Numbered from the stretch's first letter, positions 24,001-32,833 are shown. The stretch is 42,647 nt of DNA from an uncultured Chloroflexota bacterium (GCA_913030785.1 CAJWER010000001.1:1-42647), one strand, 5' to 3'. Program-made: numbers and translations. The notes: generated by a model not told the origin, from the letters alone.

Positions 24001-25092
24001 TTAGGCGGGGGTATCTAGCAGGATGATGCTGGTGCTTTTGATGATTAAGTGGAGTTGCTGGCCAGACTCGATATGGAGGGTCTGCAGCGCGTTTGGGGTG
24101 ATTTCCACGGTCAGCATAGCGCCTATGTCCACGGATACGAAGACACGAGAGCCGGAGATCTGGATGTCTTGCACGGTCGCTTCGAGGATGTTCCGGGCGC
24201 TGATATTGGAGGGTGGTTCGAGCGCAAGCAAGATGTCGTTGGCCCGAAGCGAGAAGGTCACGGTTGTGCCCGGATGGTGGCCGGATGGCGGGGCTGTGAG
24301 CCTCGTGGGGCCAACCTGAAGGATGGTGGCGCTGTCATCGTCATCCGGCGTAGCGATTTCGGCCTCGATCATGTTTTCGAGCGTCGCGTAGTCTGCCAGG
24401 GCCGTGACGTTCGGGTGGGTCAGCACGTGGGATGGCCTGCCCTGGGTTACTACGGCGCCGTCGCTCAGGACGAGGACGTTGTGGGCCAGGGCCATGACTT
24501 CGGACATTGAGTGGGAGACGTAGACCATCGGTATCTGGAGGTCTTTCCAGATACGAGCTAGGTATCGGATGATGGGGCCTTTGAAGGCGGCGTCGAGGGA
24601 GGCTAGGGGCTCGTCGAGCAGCAGTAGTCGTGGCGATGTGACTAGGGCTCTGGCGAGGGCCACACGTTGCGTCTCTCCTCCTGAGAGGCTTTCCACATCA
24701 CGCTCCAGCAGTGCTGAGAGTTGGAACAGTGAAATCAGCTGGTCCATTTCGACGGTACGGCGTTCCGCGGGGGTTAGCCGATAGCCGTAATGCACGTTGT
24801 CCTCGACGCTCATGTGGGGAAAGAGGGCTGAGTCCTGGAATACGTATCCGAAACGCCTTTTTTCCGGGCTCACGTTCTTGCGTGGTGACGACGAATATAG
24901 GGTCTCGCCGAAGGCTGCTATATGGCCGCTGTCGGGGGTGGTGAGGCCTGCGATGCTATCGAGCAGCGTGGATTTGCCGCTTCCGGATGGGCCGAAGACG
25001 GCCGTGATCCCTTGATCGAAGGTCGCTTCGCACGAGAGGGTGAACTCCCCGTAGCTTTTGGTGATGTCGAGATAGAGCATGTGGTCGGTCAT
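24001..25092 (-). CDS. modC: Molybdate ABC transporter ATP-binding protein
   Basis: A 363-residue cytoplasmic ATPase of the molybdate importer. Walker A GPSGSGKST, Q-loop VFQDSALFPHMSVEDN, signature LSGGETQRVALARAL, Walker B LLLLDEPLASLD and switch YVSHS. A C-terminal Mop/TOBE domain (residues ~290-360: NILEATVQDIQISGSRVFVS) binds oxyanion and distinguishes it from sulfate ATPases. Its ATG overlaps the modB TGA by four bases, so the operon is modA-modB-modC. Confidence 0.92.
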   Translation of the reverse strand: MTDHMLYLDITKSYGEFTLSCEATFDQGITAVFGPSGSGKSTLLDSIAGLTTPDSGHIAAFGETLYSSSPRKNVSPEKRRFGYVFQDSALFPHMSVEDNVHYGYRLTPAERRTVEMDQLISLFQLSALLERDVESLSGGETQRVALARALVTSPRLLLLDEPLASLDAAFKGPIIRYLARIWKDLQIPMVYVSHSMSEVMALAHNVLVLSDGAVVTQGRPSHVLTHPNVTALADYATLENMIEAEIATPDDDDSATILQVGPTRLTAPPSGHHPGTTVTFSLRANDILLALEPPSNISARNILEATVQDIQISGSRVFVSVDIGAMLTVEITPNALQTLHIESGQQLHLIIKSTSIILLDTPA

Positions 25093-25766
25093 CGCCTGTA
25101 CCGACCCTTTCGATCGGCCCTTGAGAGGAGCCAGTTGTGAACCAGCAGGGTCGCCAGTGCGAGGCCGATGGAGACCGCCACGAGCTTGAGGGCGGTGGCG
25201 TCGTCGCGAAGCTGGACGTTGGAGTAGATGGCCAGGGCGAGGGTCTGGGTGCGGCCTGGAATGTTGCCGGCAACGGTGATGGTCGCGCCGAACTCACTGA
25301 GGGCGCGGACGAAGCCTAGCAGGACGCCCGCCAGGATGCCGCGGTAGGCGAGGGGGATGGTCACCGTGAATATGGTGCGCCATGGGCCGGCGCCCAGGCT
25401 TCTGGCCGACATTTCAAGGCGCTCGTCGACCTCGGACATCGCTGTCATCATGGACCTTGCGATGAGCGGGAACGAAACCACGGCTGAGGCCAGGACAGCC
25501 GCGAACCATGTGAACACTATTTGCGTGCCGAACAGGCTCTCTGTGATTCTGCCGATGGGTCCGTCGCGGCCAAGGGCTAGCAACAGGAAGAAGCCTACGA
25601 CCACGGGTGGCACGGCCAGAGGCAGCGACACTAGGGCGTCGATGATCGTCGCGCCGCGCACTCGCTTTTTCGTGACGAGCCAGCTTACCGTTAGGGCAAG
25701 CGGCAGGTTGATCGCGGTGGCTACCGTTGCGATCTTGAGGGTTAGTGTTATCAAGGACAGGTCCAC
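25089..25766 (-). CDS. modB: Molybdate ABC transporter permease
   Basis: About 225 residues, five to six membrane helices. The EAA-loop motif for ATPase docking is ARSLGAGPWRTIFTVTIPLAYRGI and the C-terminal FVRALSEFGATITVAGN is typical of ModB. I chose GTG 25766 (VDLSLITLTLKIATVAT) with GAGG upstream. The frame extends into repeat-derived sequence to 25844 and that part is not believed. Confidence 0.92.
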   Translation of the reverse strand: MDLSLITLTLKIATVATAINLPLALTVSWLVTKKRVRGATIIDALVSLPLAVPPVVVGFFLLLALGRDGPIGRITESLFGTQIVFTWFAAVLASAVVSFPLIARSMMTAMSEVDERLEMSARSLGAGPWRTIFTVTIPLAYRGILAGVLLGFVRALSEFGATITVAGNIPGRTQTLALAIYSNVQLRDDATALKLVAVSIGLALATLLVHNWLLSRADRKGRYRR

Positions 25767-25798
25767 GTTCGCCTCATGATTTGGGAGGGTGCGCTCCC

Positions 25799-25885
25799 TC
25801 CCCCCAAAAAGAAACAAATAGTTAGGTGTGAGGGACACCCTCACACGCCCGGCAGATGGGCGATGCCCCTCTGCACACCCCCTAG
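25799..25885 (+). repeat. Dispersed two-hairpin repeat, family 1 (complete)
   Basis: A clear full copy: A-rich module CCCCCAAAAAGAAACAAATA, hairpin GTGAGGGACACCCTCAC, then CCCGGCAGATGGG..GCCCCTCTGCACACCCC. It sits between modA and modB. A family 2 half copy (CCCTTCGGCAGGCTCAGGGT) follows at 25906-25932. Confidence 0.85.
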
Positions 25886-25962
25886 TGTCTCAGATTTGAA
25901 ACCAACCCTTCGGCAGGCTCAGGGTGAGCGGTTGCGGTCTCTTCTACGAGTGTATGTAACGC

Positions 25963-26769
25963 TCACCGGGCGGGCTGGAAACCTAGGTCCAGGAATATCT
26001 TGCTTGCCGTTTGGTCTTGTAAGAACTCCAAGAATAGCCTGGCGTCGCTCTCGTTGGGGGCTTTATGGATCAGCGCTGCTGGATACACGATTGGCGAGTA
26101 GCTTTCGATGGGCACGATGTCCAGGACCTCGACTCTGTCCGATGCCCGGGCGTCGGTCTCGTATACGAGCGCGGCGTCCGAGTTACCGGACTCGACGTAG
26201 GCAAGGACTGCGCTGACGTTCGGGCCGAATACCAACATCTTTTCGATCGGTGTCCACAAGCCCAGCTCCTTCAGCGCCTCCCGTGCATAATCCCCTGCAG
26301 GGGCCAGGTCAGGGTCGGCGATGGCGACACTTGGGAAGTCCGAATCTGTCAGGTCCTGCAGCGTATTGGGCTGATAAGCGCCCTTTTGGACGACTACCAC
26401 GAGCTTGTTGGTGAGCAGGTCTACTGGCTCTGAACGGACGAGGTTTCTCTCAATAAGGAACTGCATGGGCAGTTCGCCAGCGGCGACGATAATATCTGCG
26501 GGCGCGCCACCTGCAACCTGCTGCGCTAGCGTCTGCGATCCGCCGAATGAGAAGGTCACCGTGGCGTTCGACACTGCCTCGAATTCCGCGCCTATCTCTT
26601 CCATGGCGACTGCCAGGCTGGCGGCGGCGAAGACGAGAATTTCCTTTGGTTCGGAGTACGAGGGCGAGCACGCGAGCAGGATGAGGGCGAGGCCAAGGGT
26701 GGTCGCCCACTTTATGGGCCATCCACCCGTGGCACTTGGCGTAGTGTGGGATTGAAGGGGGGTATGCAT
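25963..26769 (-). CDS. modA: Molybdate-binding lipoprotein
   Basis: About 268 residues from ATG 26769; a GTG start at 26787 would add six residues. A lipobox LLAC near residue 34 follows a hydrophobic core. The mature protein has the ModA pattern: ILVFAAASLAVAMEEIG, TFSFGGSQTLAQQVAGGAPADI, a variant of the usual SGxLxxQIxxGAPADVF, and FLEFLQDQTASKIF near the C-terminus. The first gene of modABC, feeding molybdopterin enzymes. Confidence 0.92.
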   Translation of the reverse strand: MHTPLQSHTTPSATGGWPIKWATTLGLALILLACSPSYSEPKEILVFAAASLAVAMEEIGAEFEAVSNATVTFSFGGSQTLAQQVAGGAPADIIVAAGELPMQFLIERNLVRSEPVDLLTNKLVVVVQKGAYQPNTLQDLTDSDFPSVAIADPDLAPAGDYAREALKELGLWTPIEKMLVFGPNVSAVLAYVESGNSDAALVYETDARASDRVEVLDIVPIESYSPIVYPAALIHKAPNESDARLFLEFLQDQTASKIFLDLGFQPAR

Positions 26770-26872
26770 TTGTTCTCTGAGGGACACCTGTAATATCCCG
26801 GCTTTTCGTCATCTCAGTAACTATCTCAACATAGAAGAGGCTGCTTCTACCCGCCCACCCACCTCGGGGGGA

Positions 26873-26937
26873 CTTCCAATAAGGGGGACATCCCCCATGC
26901 CTTGCCAGAGGGGTTACCTCTCTGGAATCCCCGTCAA
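26873..26937 (+). repeat. Dispersed two-hairpin repeat, family 1
   Basis: AAGGGGGACATCCCCC stem, then CCAGAGGGGTTACCTCTCTGG and AATCCCC. It lies in the gap upstream of modA; the rest of 26788-27066 shows no gene. Confidence 0.75.
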
Positions 26938-27066
26938 GCTAGAGACAGGCGTCGTACTATCGCGGGCGAAGTGCCCACCTCTTCCTAGTGCGCCTTGTCT
27001 GGCTGTATATTATGGGCTCCGCGTCGGGTAGTGGCAATTCTGTGTGATGCGGTGTGGCTGGTCGCG

Positions 27067-27095
27067 TTGACACGGTTGTGGGCCGTGAATAGAAT
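27067..27095 (+). promoter_or_regulatory. Near-consensus sigma70 promoter of the dehydrogenase gene
   Basis: TTGACA (27067-27072), 17 bases, TAGAAT (27090-27095), giving a leader of about 85 bases. Confidence 0.78.
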
Positions 27096-27188
27096 GCCCT
27101 TGCCTGCCGTTGACGATTTTCGGGTTCTTTTTGGCGGTTGGCGATGACACTTGAACCCCGACCAGGCCCAATAGCAAGGAGGCCCCCG

Positions 27189-28340
27189 ATGAGAGCAGTC
27201 GTTTACAAGAAGCCGTTTGAAGTGGCGGTGGAGTCTGTTCCCGACCCGACGATTCAGCACCCCAACGATGCCATTGTGAAGATCACGTCGAGCTGCATTT
27301 GCGGGTCCGACCTGCACATGTACGAGGGGCGCACTGCCGCCACGCCTGGGATCGTTTTCGGTCACGAGAACATGGGCATCATTCAGGAGGTCGGCCCGGG
27401 GGTCAAGGACCGCAAGGTTGGCGATCGGGTCGTCATGCCATTTAACGTGGCATGCGGGTTCTGCAAAAACTGCCTGGGCGGCTTCACTGGGTTCTGCACG
27501 ACGGTGAACCCGGGGTTCGCCGGAGGCGCTTATGGTTATGTGTCGATGGGGCCCTGGGTGGGGGGCCAGGCAGAGTACCTGCAGGTGCCGTTCGCCGATT
27601 TCAATTGCCTGCCATTGCCTGCGGGCACCGAGCACGAGGCGGATTTCGCATTGCTGGCCGACATCTTTTGCACTGGCTACCACGGGGCGGAGCTGGCAGG
27701 CGTGAAGCCGGGTGAGAGCGTGGCGGTGTTTGGGGCCGGCCCGGTGGGCCTGATGGCCGCGTACAGCTGCTTGTTGAGGGGCGCGGCCGAGGTCTATGTT
27801 GTGGATCACGTTCAGGAGAGGCTTGATAAAGCCGAGTCCATCGGCGCGACGCCCATCAATTACGACGTTGCCGACCCCGTGGCTCAGATCAAGGAGCTGC
27901 GTGGTGGTGAGGGCACAGACAAGGGCATAGACGCGGTTGGTTACCAGGCCACAAAGGCGGGATCTTCGGCGTCGGGTGGCGAGCAGGACGAGGTTCCGAA
28001 CATCGTCCTGAACCAGCTCATCGACATGGTGAACCCCACGGGTGCGCTGGGTATCCCAGGCCTGTACGTCCCGTCGGATCCGGGTGGAGTGGACGCCGGA
28101 GCGAAGAAGGGTGCGCTCTCCCTCAACTTCGGGAAGCTGTTCGAGAAGGGCATTAGCCTGGGGACAGGACAGTGCAATGTGAAGCAGTACAACGCGCACT
28201 TGAGGGACCTGATTATCTCTGGCAAGGCGAAGCCGAGCTTCGTGGTGTCGAATGAGGTGTCGCTGGACGCCGCTCCAGACGCCTACAGCAAGTTCGACAA
28301 GCGGATCGAAGGCTACACCAAGGTCATCCTGCATCCCTAA
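27189..28340 (+). CDS. Zinc-dependent alcohol/formaldehyde dehydrogenase (FdhA-like)
   Basis: A 383-residue medium-chain dehydrogenase. ATG 27189 follows AAGGAGG. Catalytic zinc ligands: Cys in ICGSDLHMYEG and His in GHENMG. The structural-zinc loop is reduced or altered (CGFCKNCLGGFTGFCTTV keeps four Cys). The Rossmann loop is VFGAGPVGL, with Asp of VVDHVQERLDKA for NAD. The VPFADFNCLPLP segment and the long insert GLYVPSDPGGVDAGAKKG before LSLNFGKLFEKGI are typical of the glutathione-independent formaldehyde dehydrogenase branch (Pseudomonas putida FdhA). Substrate is inferred and other aldehydes or alcohols are possible. Very strong promoter. Confidence 0.88.
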   Translation: MRAVVYKKPFEVAVESVPDPTIQHPNDAIVKITSSCICGSDLHMYEGRTAATPGIVFGHENMGIIQEVGPGVKDRKVGDRVVMPFNVACGFCKNCLGGFTGFCTTVNPGFAGGAYGYVSMGPWVGGQAEYLQVPFADFNCLPLPAGTEHEADFALLADIFCTGYHGAELAGVKPGESVAVFGAGPVGLMAAYSCLLRGAAEVYVVDHVQERLDKAESIGATPINYDVADPVAQIKELRGGEGTDKGIDAVGYQATKAGSSASGGEQDEVPNIVLNQLIDMVNPTGALGIPGLYVPSDPGGVDAGAKKGALSLNFGKLFEKGISLGTGQCNVKQYNAHLRDLIISGKAKPSFVVSNEVSLDAAPDAYSKFDKRIEGYTKVILHP

Positions 28341-28344
28341 ATCT

Positions 28345-28380
28345 GTGGGGAGTGCAGTGGGGCACGCCCCTTTGCATCTT
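28345..28380 (+). repeat. Family 1 repeat fragment
   Basis: TGTGGGGAGTGCAGTGGGGC ACGCCCCTTTGCATC between the dehydrogenase and the NifU-like gene. Confidence 0.5.
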
Positions 28381-28401
28381 AAATCTTTCGGGGGTGCTGT
28401 C

Positions 28402-28635
28402 TTGTCCACAGACGGAGTAACGACAGTAATAAGCCTGATGGGCGCCATAGTAGGGTCCGAGGGCGGCACGCTGGAACTGGTCGACCTGTCTGGCGACAAG
28501 TTGACGGTCCGGTACAACGAGGGCACCAATGAGGAGTGTCCTGAGTGTGTACCGAGCCATGAGATGGTCCAGCAGATGCTCGCGGCGTCGTTGAAGGTGC
28601 ATGCGCCGGACGTCAGCGTGGTGGAACTGCTCTAG
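28402..28635 (+). CDS. NifU-like C-terminal domain protein
   Basis: About 77 residues. From TTG 28402, preceded by CGGGGGTG. The sequence GGTLELVDLSGDKLTVRYNE, EECPECVPSHEMVQQMLAAS resembles the NifU C-terminal (Nfu) domain, in which a CxxC pair bridges a [4Fe-4S] cluster between two subunits. Here the pair is in ECPECVP. The frame is open further upstream over the dehydrogenase tail, but that part is shadow. Its TAG overlaps the stop of the convergent amidohydrolase (CTAG shared). A role as a small Fe-S carrier is inferred. Confidence 0.65.
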   Translation: MSTDGVTTVISLMGAIVGSEGGTLELVDLSGDKLTVRYNEGTNEECPECVPSHEMVQQMLAASLKVHAPDVSVVELL

Positions 28636-29825
28636 GGGCGATGTCCTAGCCAGGGGCGGTATACCTGGCCGCCGATTACGGTGCTGACGTGGTTGAGCTT
28701 GCGGGTCGCCTCGACCGCCGTTGGTTTCTGCCAGGTCATGCCGCCTATGTTCAGCGCCTGGGATAGGCGGTCGTTGAGGGTGAAGCGGCCTTCGTCCAGC
28801 GTGAGTATCGCCGCGTCCCCTATTGCCCCCACGGCGAGTGTGCCGTATCCGCCTTTCAGCCCCATGATTTTTGCCGCCGAGATCGTGCTGCGTTCGATTA
28901 CGTCGTCGAGGCTCATACCCAGGTGGATGAATTTGGATAGCGTGGTTACGAGGTCGTAGACCGGCCCCTCGACGTTGAAGATGTGCAGGTCGGTGCTGAT
29001 GCTGTCGGGTACGAACCCGGCGGCGAGGGCCCTTTCGGCGGTATCGAATGAGAAGCCGCCCATACCATGACCGACGTCGAACAGGACGCCGCGTTCGCGT
29101 GCCTCAAGGATGCCAGGCAGGACACCATCGAGGTTGGCGATGCGGTCCCCGATGCCGTGGAAGGCGTGGGTGACGACGTCGCCGGGCCTCATCATTGCGA
29201 CCAACTCTTCGATGGGTACGGGACATGCGCCGATGTGGGACATGACGAAGCCGTCGATGGCCTCGGCGGCCTCAATGGCACGCTTCAGGGACTCCACTGT
29301 GTTTTCGCCCGACTGTAGTTTGCCCAGCCGGACCTTGATGCCTGGTACGACGTCGCGGTTCTGCCTGGCTACCGTGATCGCCTTGTCCACCTCAGCCCAG
29401 CGCAGATCTTCCAGTTCGCCGACGTGGGATTCGGAGATCATGCCGGCGGAGGATATGTTGAGGAGCGCGAATGTGCGGGTGACCGCCTGGTCGATGACGT
29501 AGTGACGGAACCCTGGGAATGTGCGTGCGCCCGACGAGCCTGCGTCGAGGATGGTGGTGACGCCCTTGGCGACGTTGACGGGGTCGGGAAGGACGCCGTA
29601 GGCGGAGGAGCCCCAGAATGCGTGGACGTGGAGGTCGATGAGGCCTGGGGTGACGATTTGTCCCTTGGCGTCGATTGTCTCGAGGGCGCTATCGGAGGGG
29701 ATGTCTTGCTCGATAGCGGCTACTTTGCCGTCGGCGAACGCTATGTCGCGTAGGGCATGGAGCTTTTGTGAGGGGTCTACTAGTTTGCCGTTCTTGATTA
29801 GCAGGTCGTGTTTCGTCGTGGTCAA
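28632..29825 (-). CDS. Amidohydrolase/deacetylase-family metallohydrolase, copy 1
   Basis: A 397-residue TIM-barrel enzyme of the dihydroorotase-like amidohydrolase superfamily. The metal-binding HxH is His66/His68 in GLIDLHVHAFWG. Other conserved points: VKVRLGKLQSGEN (candidate bridging Lys), FVMSHIGACP, DVVTHAFHG, FDVGHGMGGFSFDTAERAL and STDLH. The closing strand GTLAVGAIGDAAILTL is typical. It is clearly paralogous to the gene at 39374-40561. Substrate unknown: N-acyl amino acid, hydantoin-like or lactam rings are all possible. Not in an operon with a characterised pathway. Confidence 0.88.
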   Translation of the reverse strand: MTTTKHDLLIKNGKLVDPSQKLHALRDIAFADGKVAAIEQDIPSDSALETIDAKGQIVTPGLIDLHVHAFWGSSAYGVLPDPVNVAKGVTTILDAGSSGARTFPGFRHYVIDQAVTRTFALLNISSAGMISESHVGELEDLRWAEVDKAITVARQNRDVVPGIKVRLGKLQSGENTVESLKRAIEAAEAIDGFVMSHIGACPVPIEELVAMMRPGDVVTHAFHGIGDRIANLDGVLPGILEARERGVLFDVGHGMGGFSFDTAERALAAGFVPDSISTDLHIFNVEGPVYDLVTTLSKFIHLGMSLDDVIERSTISAAKIMGLKGGYGTLAVGAIGDAAILTLDEGRFTLNDRLSQALNIGGMTWQKPTAVEATRKLNHVSTVIGGQVYRPWLGHRP

Positions 29826-29863
29826 AGGTTGGCCTCCTGGCTCGTTTTATTTCCCCACCACCA

Positions 29864-29950
29864 CCCCAAAGGAAGAAAAAATAATAGTCTGTGAGGGACA
29901 CCCTCACACTCCAGGCATAGGGGCTGTACTCCTCTGGACACCCTCGCAAG
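29864..29950 (+). repeat. Dispersed two-hairpin repeat, family 1 (complete)
   Basis: Left module CCCCAAAGGAAGAAAAAATA, hairpin GTGAGGGACACCCTCAC, then GGCATAGGGGCTGTACTCCT and CTGGACACCCTC. Together with the next copy it fills the gap between amidohydrolase 1 and threonine synthase. Confidence 0.85.
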
Positions 29951-29956
29951 AGAAAC

Positions 29957-30018
29957 GGGTGCTCTGTCCCCACGGGCACCCGGCAAAAGGGACTGGCCCT
30001 TCTGGGCTCCCCATAGTA
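29957..30018 (+). repeat. Dispersed two-hairpin repeat, family 1 (second tandem copy)
   Basis: GGGTGCTCTGTCCCCACGGG, then GGCAAAAGGGACTGGCCCTT and CTGGGCTCCCC. Confidence 0.7.
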
Positions 30019-30025
30019 GAGACGC

Positions 30026-31192
30026 CTAGAGGAGGTCCAGGTATTTTAGGCCTGAGCCTGTGTTTAGCAATATGATCTTGTCGTTCTCTGATAGTGTGCC
30101 GTCTTGCAGGAGTTGGGCCGCTGCTGCTGCGGTGGCCGCTCCTTCCGGGCACATCAGGATGCCCTCGAGGGGCGGGACGCGGCTTGTCCATTCCATGATG
30201 GTCTGGTCGGAGAGGGCGATCGCGCCCCCTTTGCTCTCGCGAAGGACCTGCAAAATTAGGTAGTCGGCGATAGCCGCCGGGACCCGGAGCCCCGCCGCAA
30301 CGGTGTGGGCGTTTTTCCAGGGCTCGGCGAACTCGTCGCCACGTTGGAAGGCCCGGACGATGGGCGCGCATCCATCGGCTTGGACGGCGAACACCCTGGG
30401 CCTCTGAGATCCGATCCAGCCGAGGCGCTCCATCTCGTCAAAGGCCTTCCAGAAGCCCACGATGCCGGTGCCGCCGCCAGTTGGATAGATGATGACATCG
30501 GGCAGGGTCCAGTTCATCTGCTCGGCTAGCTCGTAGCCCATTGTTTTCTTGCCCTCGACGCGGTACGGTTCCTTGAGGGTCGAGACATCAAACAGGCCCT
30601 CCTTCTCCGCGGCCTCGTTGGAGAGCTTGCCAGCATCGGAAATTAGGCCGTCAACGAGAATCAGACGCGCTCCGTTGTACCTGACCTCTTTTTGATTGGC
30701 CTCGGGCGCGTCTTGGGGCATGAATACGCTCGCCTGCATGCCCGCGGAGGCGGCGTAGGAAGCCATAGCTCCGCCTGCATTGCCAGCCGAGGGCATCGTG
30801 AGCTTGGTGAGGCCCAGCTCCTTGGCTTTCGAGACGGCGGCGGATAGGCCACGGGCCTTGAACGACGCGGTCGGGTTGATCCCTTCGTCTTTGACGTATA
30901 GGTTGCTTGCGCCGATCTCTTTGCCCAGAGTTCGAGTCTTGAGGAGGGGCGTGAAACCCTCGCCGAGGCTCACGACGTTGGCGGGGTCGCGGATGGGCAT
31001 CATCTCAAAGTACCGCCACATGTTTGCGGGGCGGTTCTTCAGGGAGTCGCGGTCGAAGCCGGTTGCTGCGGCGTCCATGTCATATCTGGGATAAAGCACC
31101 TTGCCGCAGGACGGGCACGTGCGGTGCGGCTCGTCCGCGGAGAAGGTGTCCCCGCAATAGGTGCATTCAAGGTTTGTCAGGTAGCTATTCAT
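30026..31192 (-). CDS. thrC: Threonine synthase
   Basis: A 388-residue PLP enzyme that turns O-phosphohomoserine into threonine. An N-terminal zinc-ribbon-like CxxC..CxxC (Cys10, 13, 26, 29) is followed by the fold-type II core. The Schiff-base lysine is Lys112 in NPTASFKARG, the substrate loop PSAGNAGGAMASYAA, and the phosphate cradle PTGGGTGIVG. Its length and N-terminal ribbon fit the archaeal/plant-like class of ThrC. There are no neighbouring thrA/B genes. Confidence 0.92.
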   Translation of the reverse strand: MNSYLTNLECTYCGDTFSADEPHRTCPSCGKVLYPRYDMDAAATGFDRDSLKNRPANMWRYFEMMPIRDPANVVSLGEGFTPLLKTRTLGKEIGASNLYVKDEGINPTASFKARGLSAAVSKAKELGLTKLTMPSAGNAGGAMASYAASAGMQASVFMPQDAPEANQKEVRYNGARLILVDGLISDAGKLSNEAAEKEGLFDVSTLKEPYRVEGKKTMGYELAEQMNWTLPDVIIYPTGGGTGIVGFWKAFDEMERLGWIGSQRPRVFAVQADGCAPIVRAFQRGDEFAEPWKNAHTVAAGLRVPAAIADYLILQVLRESKGGAIALSDQTIMEWTSRVPPLEGILMCPEGAATAAAAAQLLQDGTLSENDKIILLNTGSGLKYLDLL

Positions 31193-31224
31193 GTTTCGTT
31201 CGATCGTCTCCTTGGTCCTCTTTC

Positions 31225-31310
31225 TGTCCAGGAAGAGGAAATAATGTAGTTGTGAAGGGTACCCTCACTCACCCAGCAAAGGGGCTCTGCCCCTCTGCAC
31301 TCCTCCTTGG
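31225..31310 (+). repeat. Dispersed two-hairpin repeat, family 1 (complete)
   Basis: TCCAGGAAGAGGAAATAATG, GTGAAGGGTACCCTCAC, GCAAAGGGGCTCTGCCCCTC and TGCACTCCTCC, in the gap upstream of thrC. Confidence 0.82.
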
Positions 31311-31356
31311 CGATTGGCAGGTTGCCATGCCCATGGGAGGCGCACCTCTTGGCTGG

Positions 31357-32703
31357 TCAGTTGATTGCAAATGAGAATAGTTTGGCTGATTTTACGTAGA
31401 ACTTCAGCCGGATGGTCTTGCCCTGGAGGTGGTCTAGAGACGCGCCGCGCCATGTGACCCTGTGGCGGACGGAGTCGGTGTCGAGGACCGCGCAGTCTAT
31501 CATGCGCATATCCTCGTGCTGGGTTCCCTCCTCGTCCAGGACGGCGACGGCTACTGTGCCGCCGCGGGCGTCTGCGTTCACGGTGAGTTGTCCGCCCTCG
31601 CAGAGTATCGGCTTTGTGAGAAGTGTGCCGATCTGATCGCCAGCATCCAGTGATACAAAACCGTCGAGCCTGAGCTTGGAAAGCGTGCCACGGGCATTGC
31701 GGTGGGTGGTGCCGTGGTCGCCGTCGGATGCCACGCCGTAGAACCAAAGCTCGTCGCCCATGCGGATGGGTTTCTTGGCGGCACTGACGATTCCCTGGTC
31801 CATCTTGCCGTTTGCGCCCAGGGGGATGAAGGGCTGGCGGTCGCCGGCACGTTGCCAGTCGATGCCGTCGCGGCTGACTGCGAGTTGGATGTCGGTGGTA
31901 CCGGCGCGCCTCGGGTGGGGCTCCTCAGCATAGGTGTGGTAGGCCCAGGGCAGTCCGAGGTAGAGGCCTTCGTACTTGAATACGGGCATGCCGTAGAACT
32001 CGAGATCGGGCTCGTCTTCGTCAGGGGCTAGCACAACTTCGGGCATCGTCCAGTCTATGAAGTCGTCGCTGACTGAACGGCCGATGACCCGGACGTTGGG
32101 GCCGCCCTTGTACTGGCGTCGGGGGCGTATATAGGCGACGTACTTGCCCACGGATTCGTCCCAGCCTAGAACGGTGTGGGTGTCGCCGGTGCCGGTGAGA
32201 ATGGGATTGCCGGGGTGTTCGGTCCAGCGGATTCCGTCGGGCGAGAAGGCAACGGAGGCCGACGCCCAGCCAGGTTTGCGTGGGATCGAAAAATCCCAGT
32301 ACAGCATCTTGTACCGTCGAGCCGGATCGGGGTCGTTGGGCTCGATGATCACGTTCGGCACGCATGCTTCGTTCAGGACCCTGTTGTTGGCTGTTGAACC
32401 AGAAACTTCGTGTATGCCTAGCTCGGGCTTGTGCCAGTGGATGCCATCTTCGGAGGTGGCGTAGCAGGCCGGGTATGACTCGTCGAACCAGCCCTGGTAC
32501 CAGGCCCTGAATGTGCCGTCGTCGTCACGTACGACCGTTCCTACGAATCCCACGTCGTGCTCCCACGAGGGAGACGGCCGGAGGATCGGGTTGCCGGCAT
32601 AGGGCGTGGGCTGGTTCAGAACCTGGGCGAGGCCGTTGACTTCGTCGATGGCCCCGTCGTCGATTAACAGTTGCCGGTTGCCGTTTAATTTGATGTGGGC
32701 CAT
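31357..32703 (-). CDS. GH32/GH43-like five-bladed propeller protein
   Basis: About 448 residues from ATG 32703 with AGGAG seven bases upstream; a 10-codon N-terminal extension to 32733 is rejected. Repeated motifs such as NPILRPSPSWEHDVGFVGTV, CYATSEDGIHWHKPELG, VAFSPDGIRWTEHPGNPI and LAVSRDGIDWQRAGDRQPF are those of the glycosidase-like five-bladed beta-propeller (GH32/43/62/68 clan). The SxDGIxW repeats recur. A C-terminal beta-sandwich (GQLTVNADARGG..LKFYVKSAKLFSFAI) is like that of GH32. Catalytic Asp/Glu assignment is not secure, so hydrolytic activity is possible but unproven. Cytoplasmic: no signal peptide. Confidence 0.8.
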   Translation of the reverse strand: MAHIKLNGNRQLLIDDGAIDEVNGLAQVLNQPTPYAGNPILRPSPSWEHDVGFVGTVVRDDDGTFRAWYQGWFDESYPACYATSEDGIHWHKPELGIHEVSGSTANNRVLNEACVPNVIIEPNDPDPARRYKMLYWDFSIPRKPGWASASVAFSPDGIRWTEHPGNPILTGTGDTHTVLGWDESVGKYVAYIRPRRQYKGGPNVRVIGRSVSDDFIDWTMPEVVLAPDEDEPDLEFYGMPVFKYEGLYLGLPWAYHTYAEEPHPRRAGTTDIQLAVSRDGIDWQRAGDRQPFIPLGANGKMDQGIVSAAKKPIRMGDELWFYGVASDGDHGTTHRNARGTLSKLRLDGFVSLDAGDQIGTLLTKPILCEGGQLTVNADARGGTVAVAVLDEEGTQHEDMRMIDCAVLDTDSVRHRVTWRGASLDHLQGKTIRLKFYVKSAKLFSFAIN

Positions 32704-32760
32704 TTGGCGCTCCTGTTTCCGGGACGGGCGCAAGTCATGCGCCCCACGGTGGTGTCAGCG

Positions 32761-32788
32761 TTGCATTACTTAGGCCGCAGTCTATAAT
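32761..32788 (+). promoter_or_regulatory. Putative promoter of the aminotransferase gene
   Basis: The perfect -10 TATAAT (32783-32788) has TTGCAT (32761-32766) 16 bases upstream as a poor -35. It sits in the divergent gap between the propeller protein and the aminotransferase. Confidence 0.55.
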
Positions 32789-32833
32789 TGTCCGCAATAC
32801 GCGCCGAGCCCGCGCACATTGTAGAGGAGATGG

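Noticed and set aside
26985..28529. 514-codon minus-strand frame opposite the dehydrogenase
   Set aside because: Covers a dehydrogenase with full motif support, a strong promoter and a ribosome site. No domain is visible in the antisense frame.
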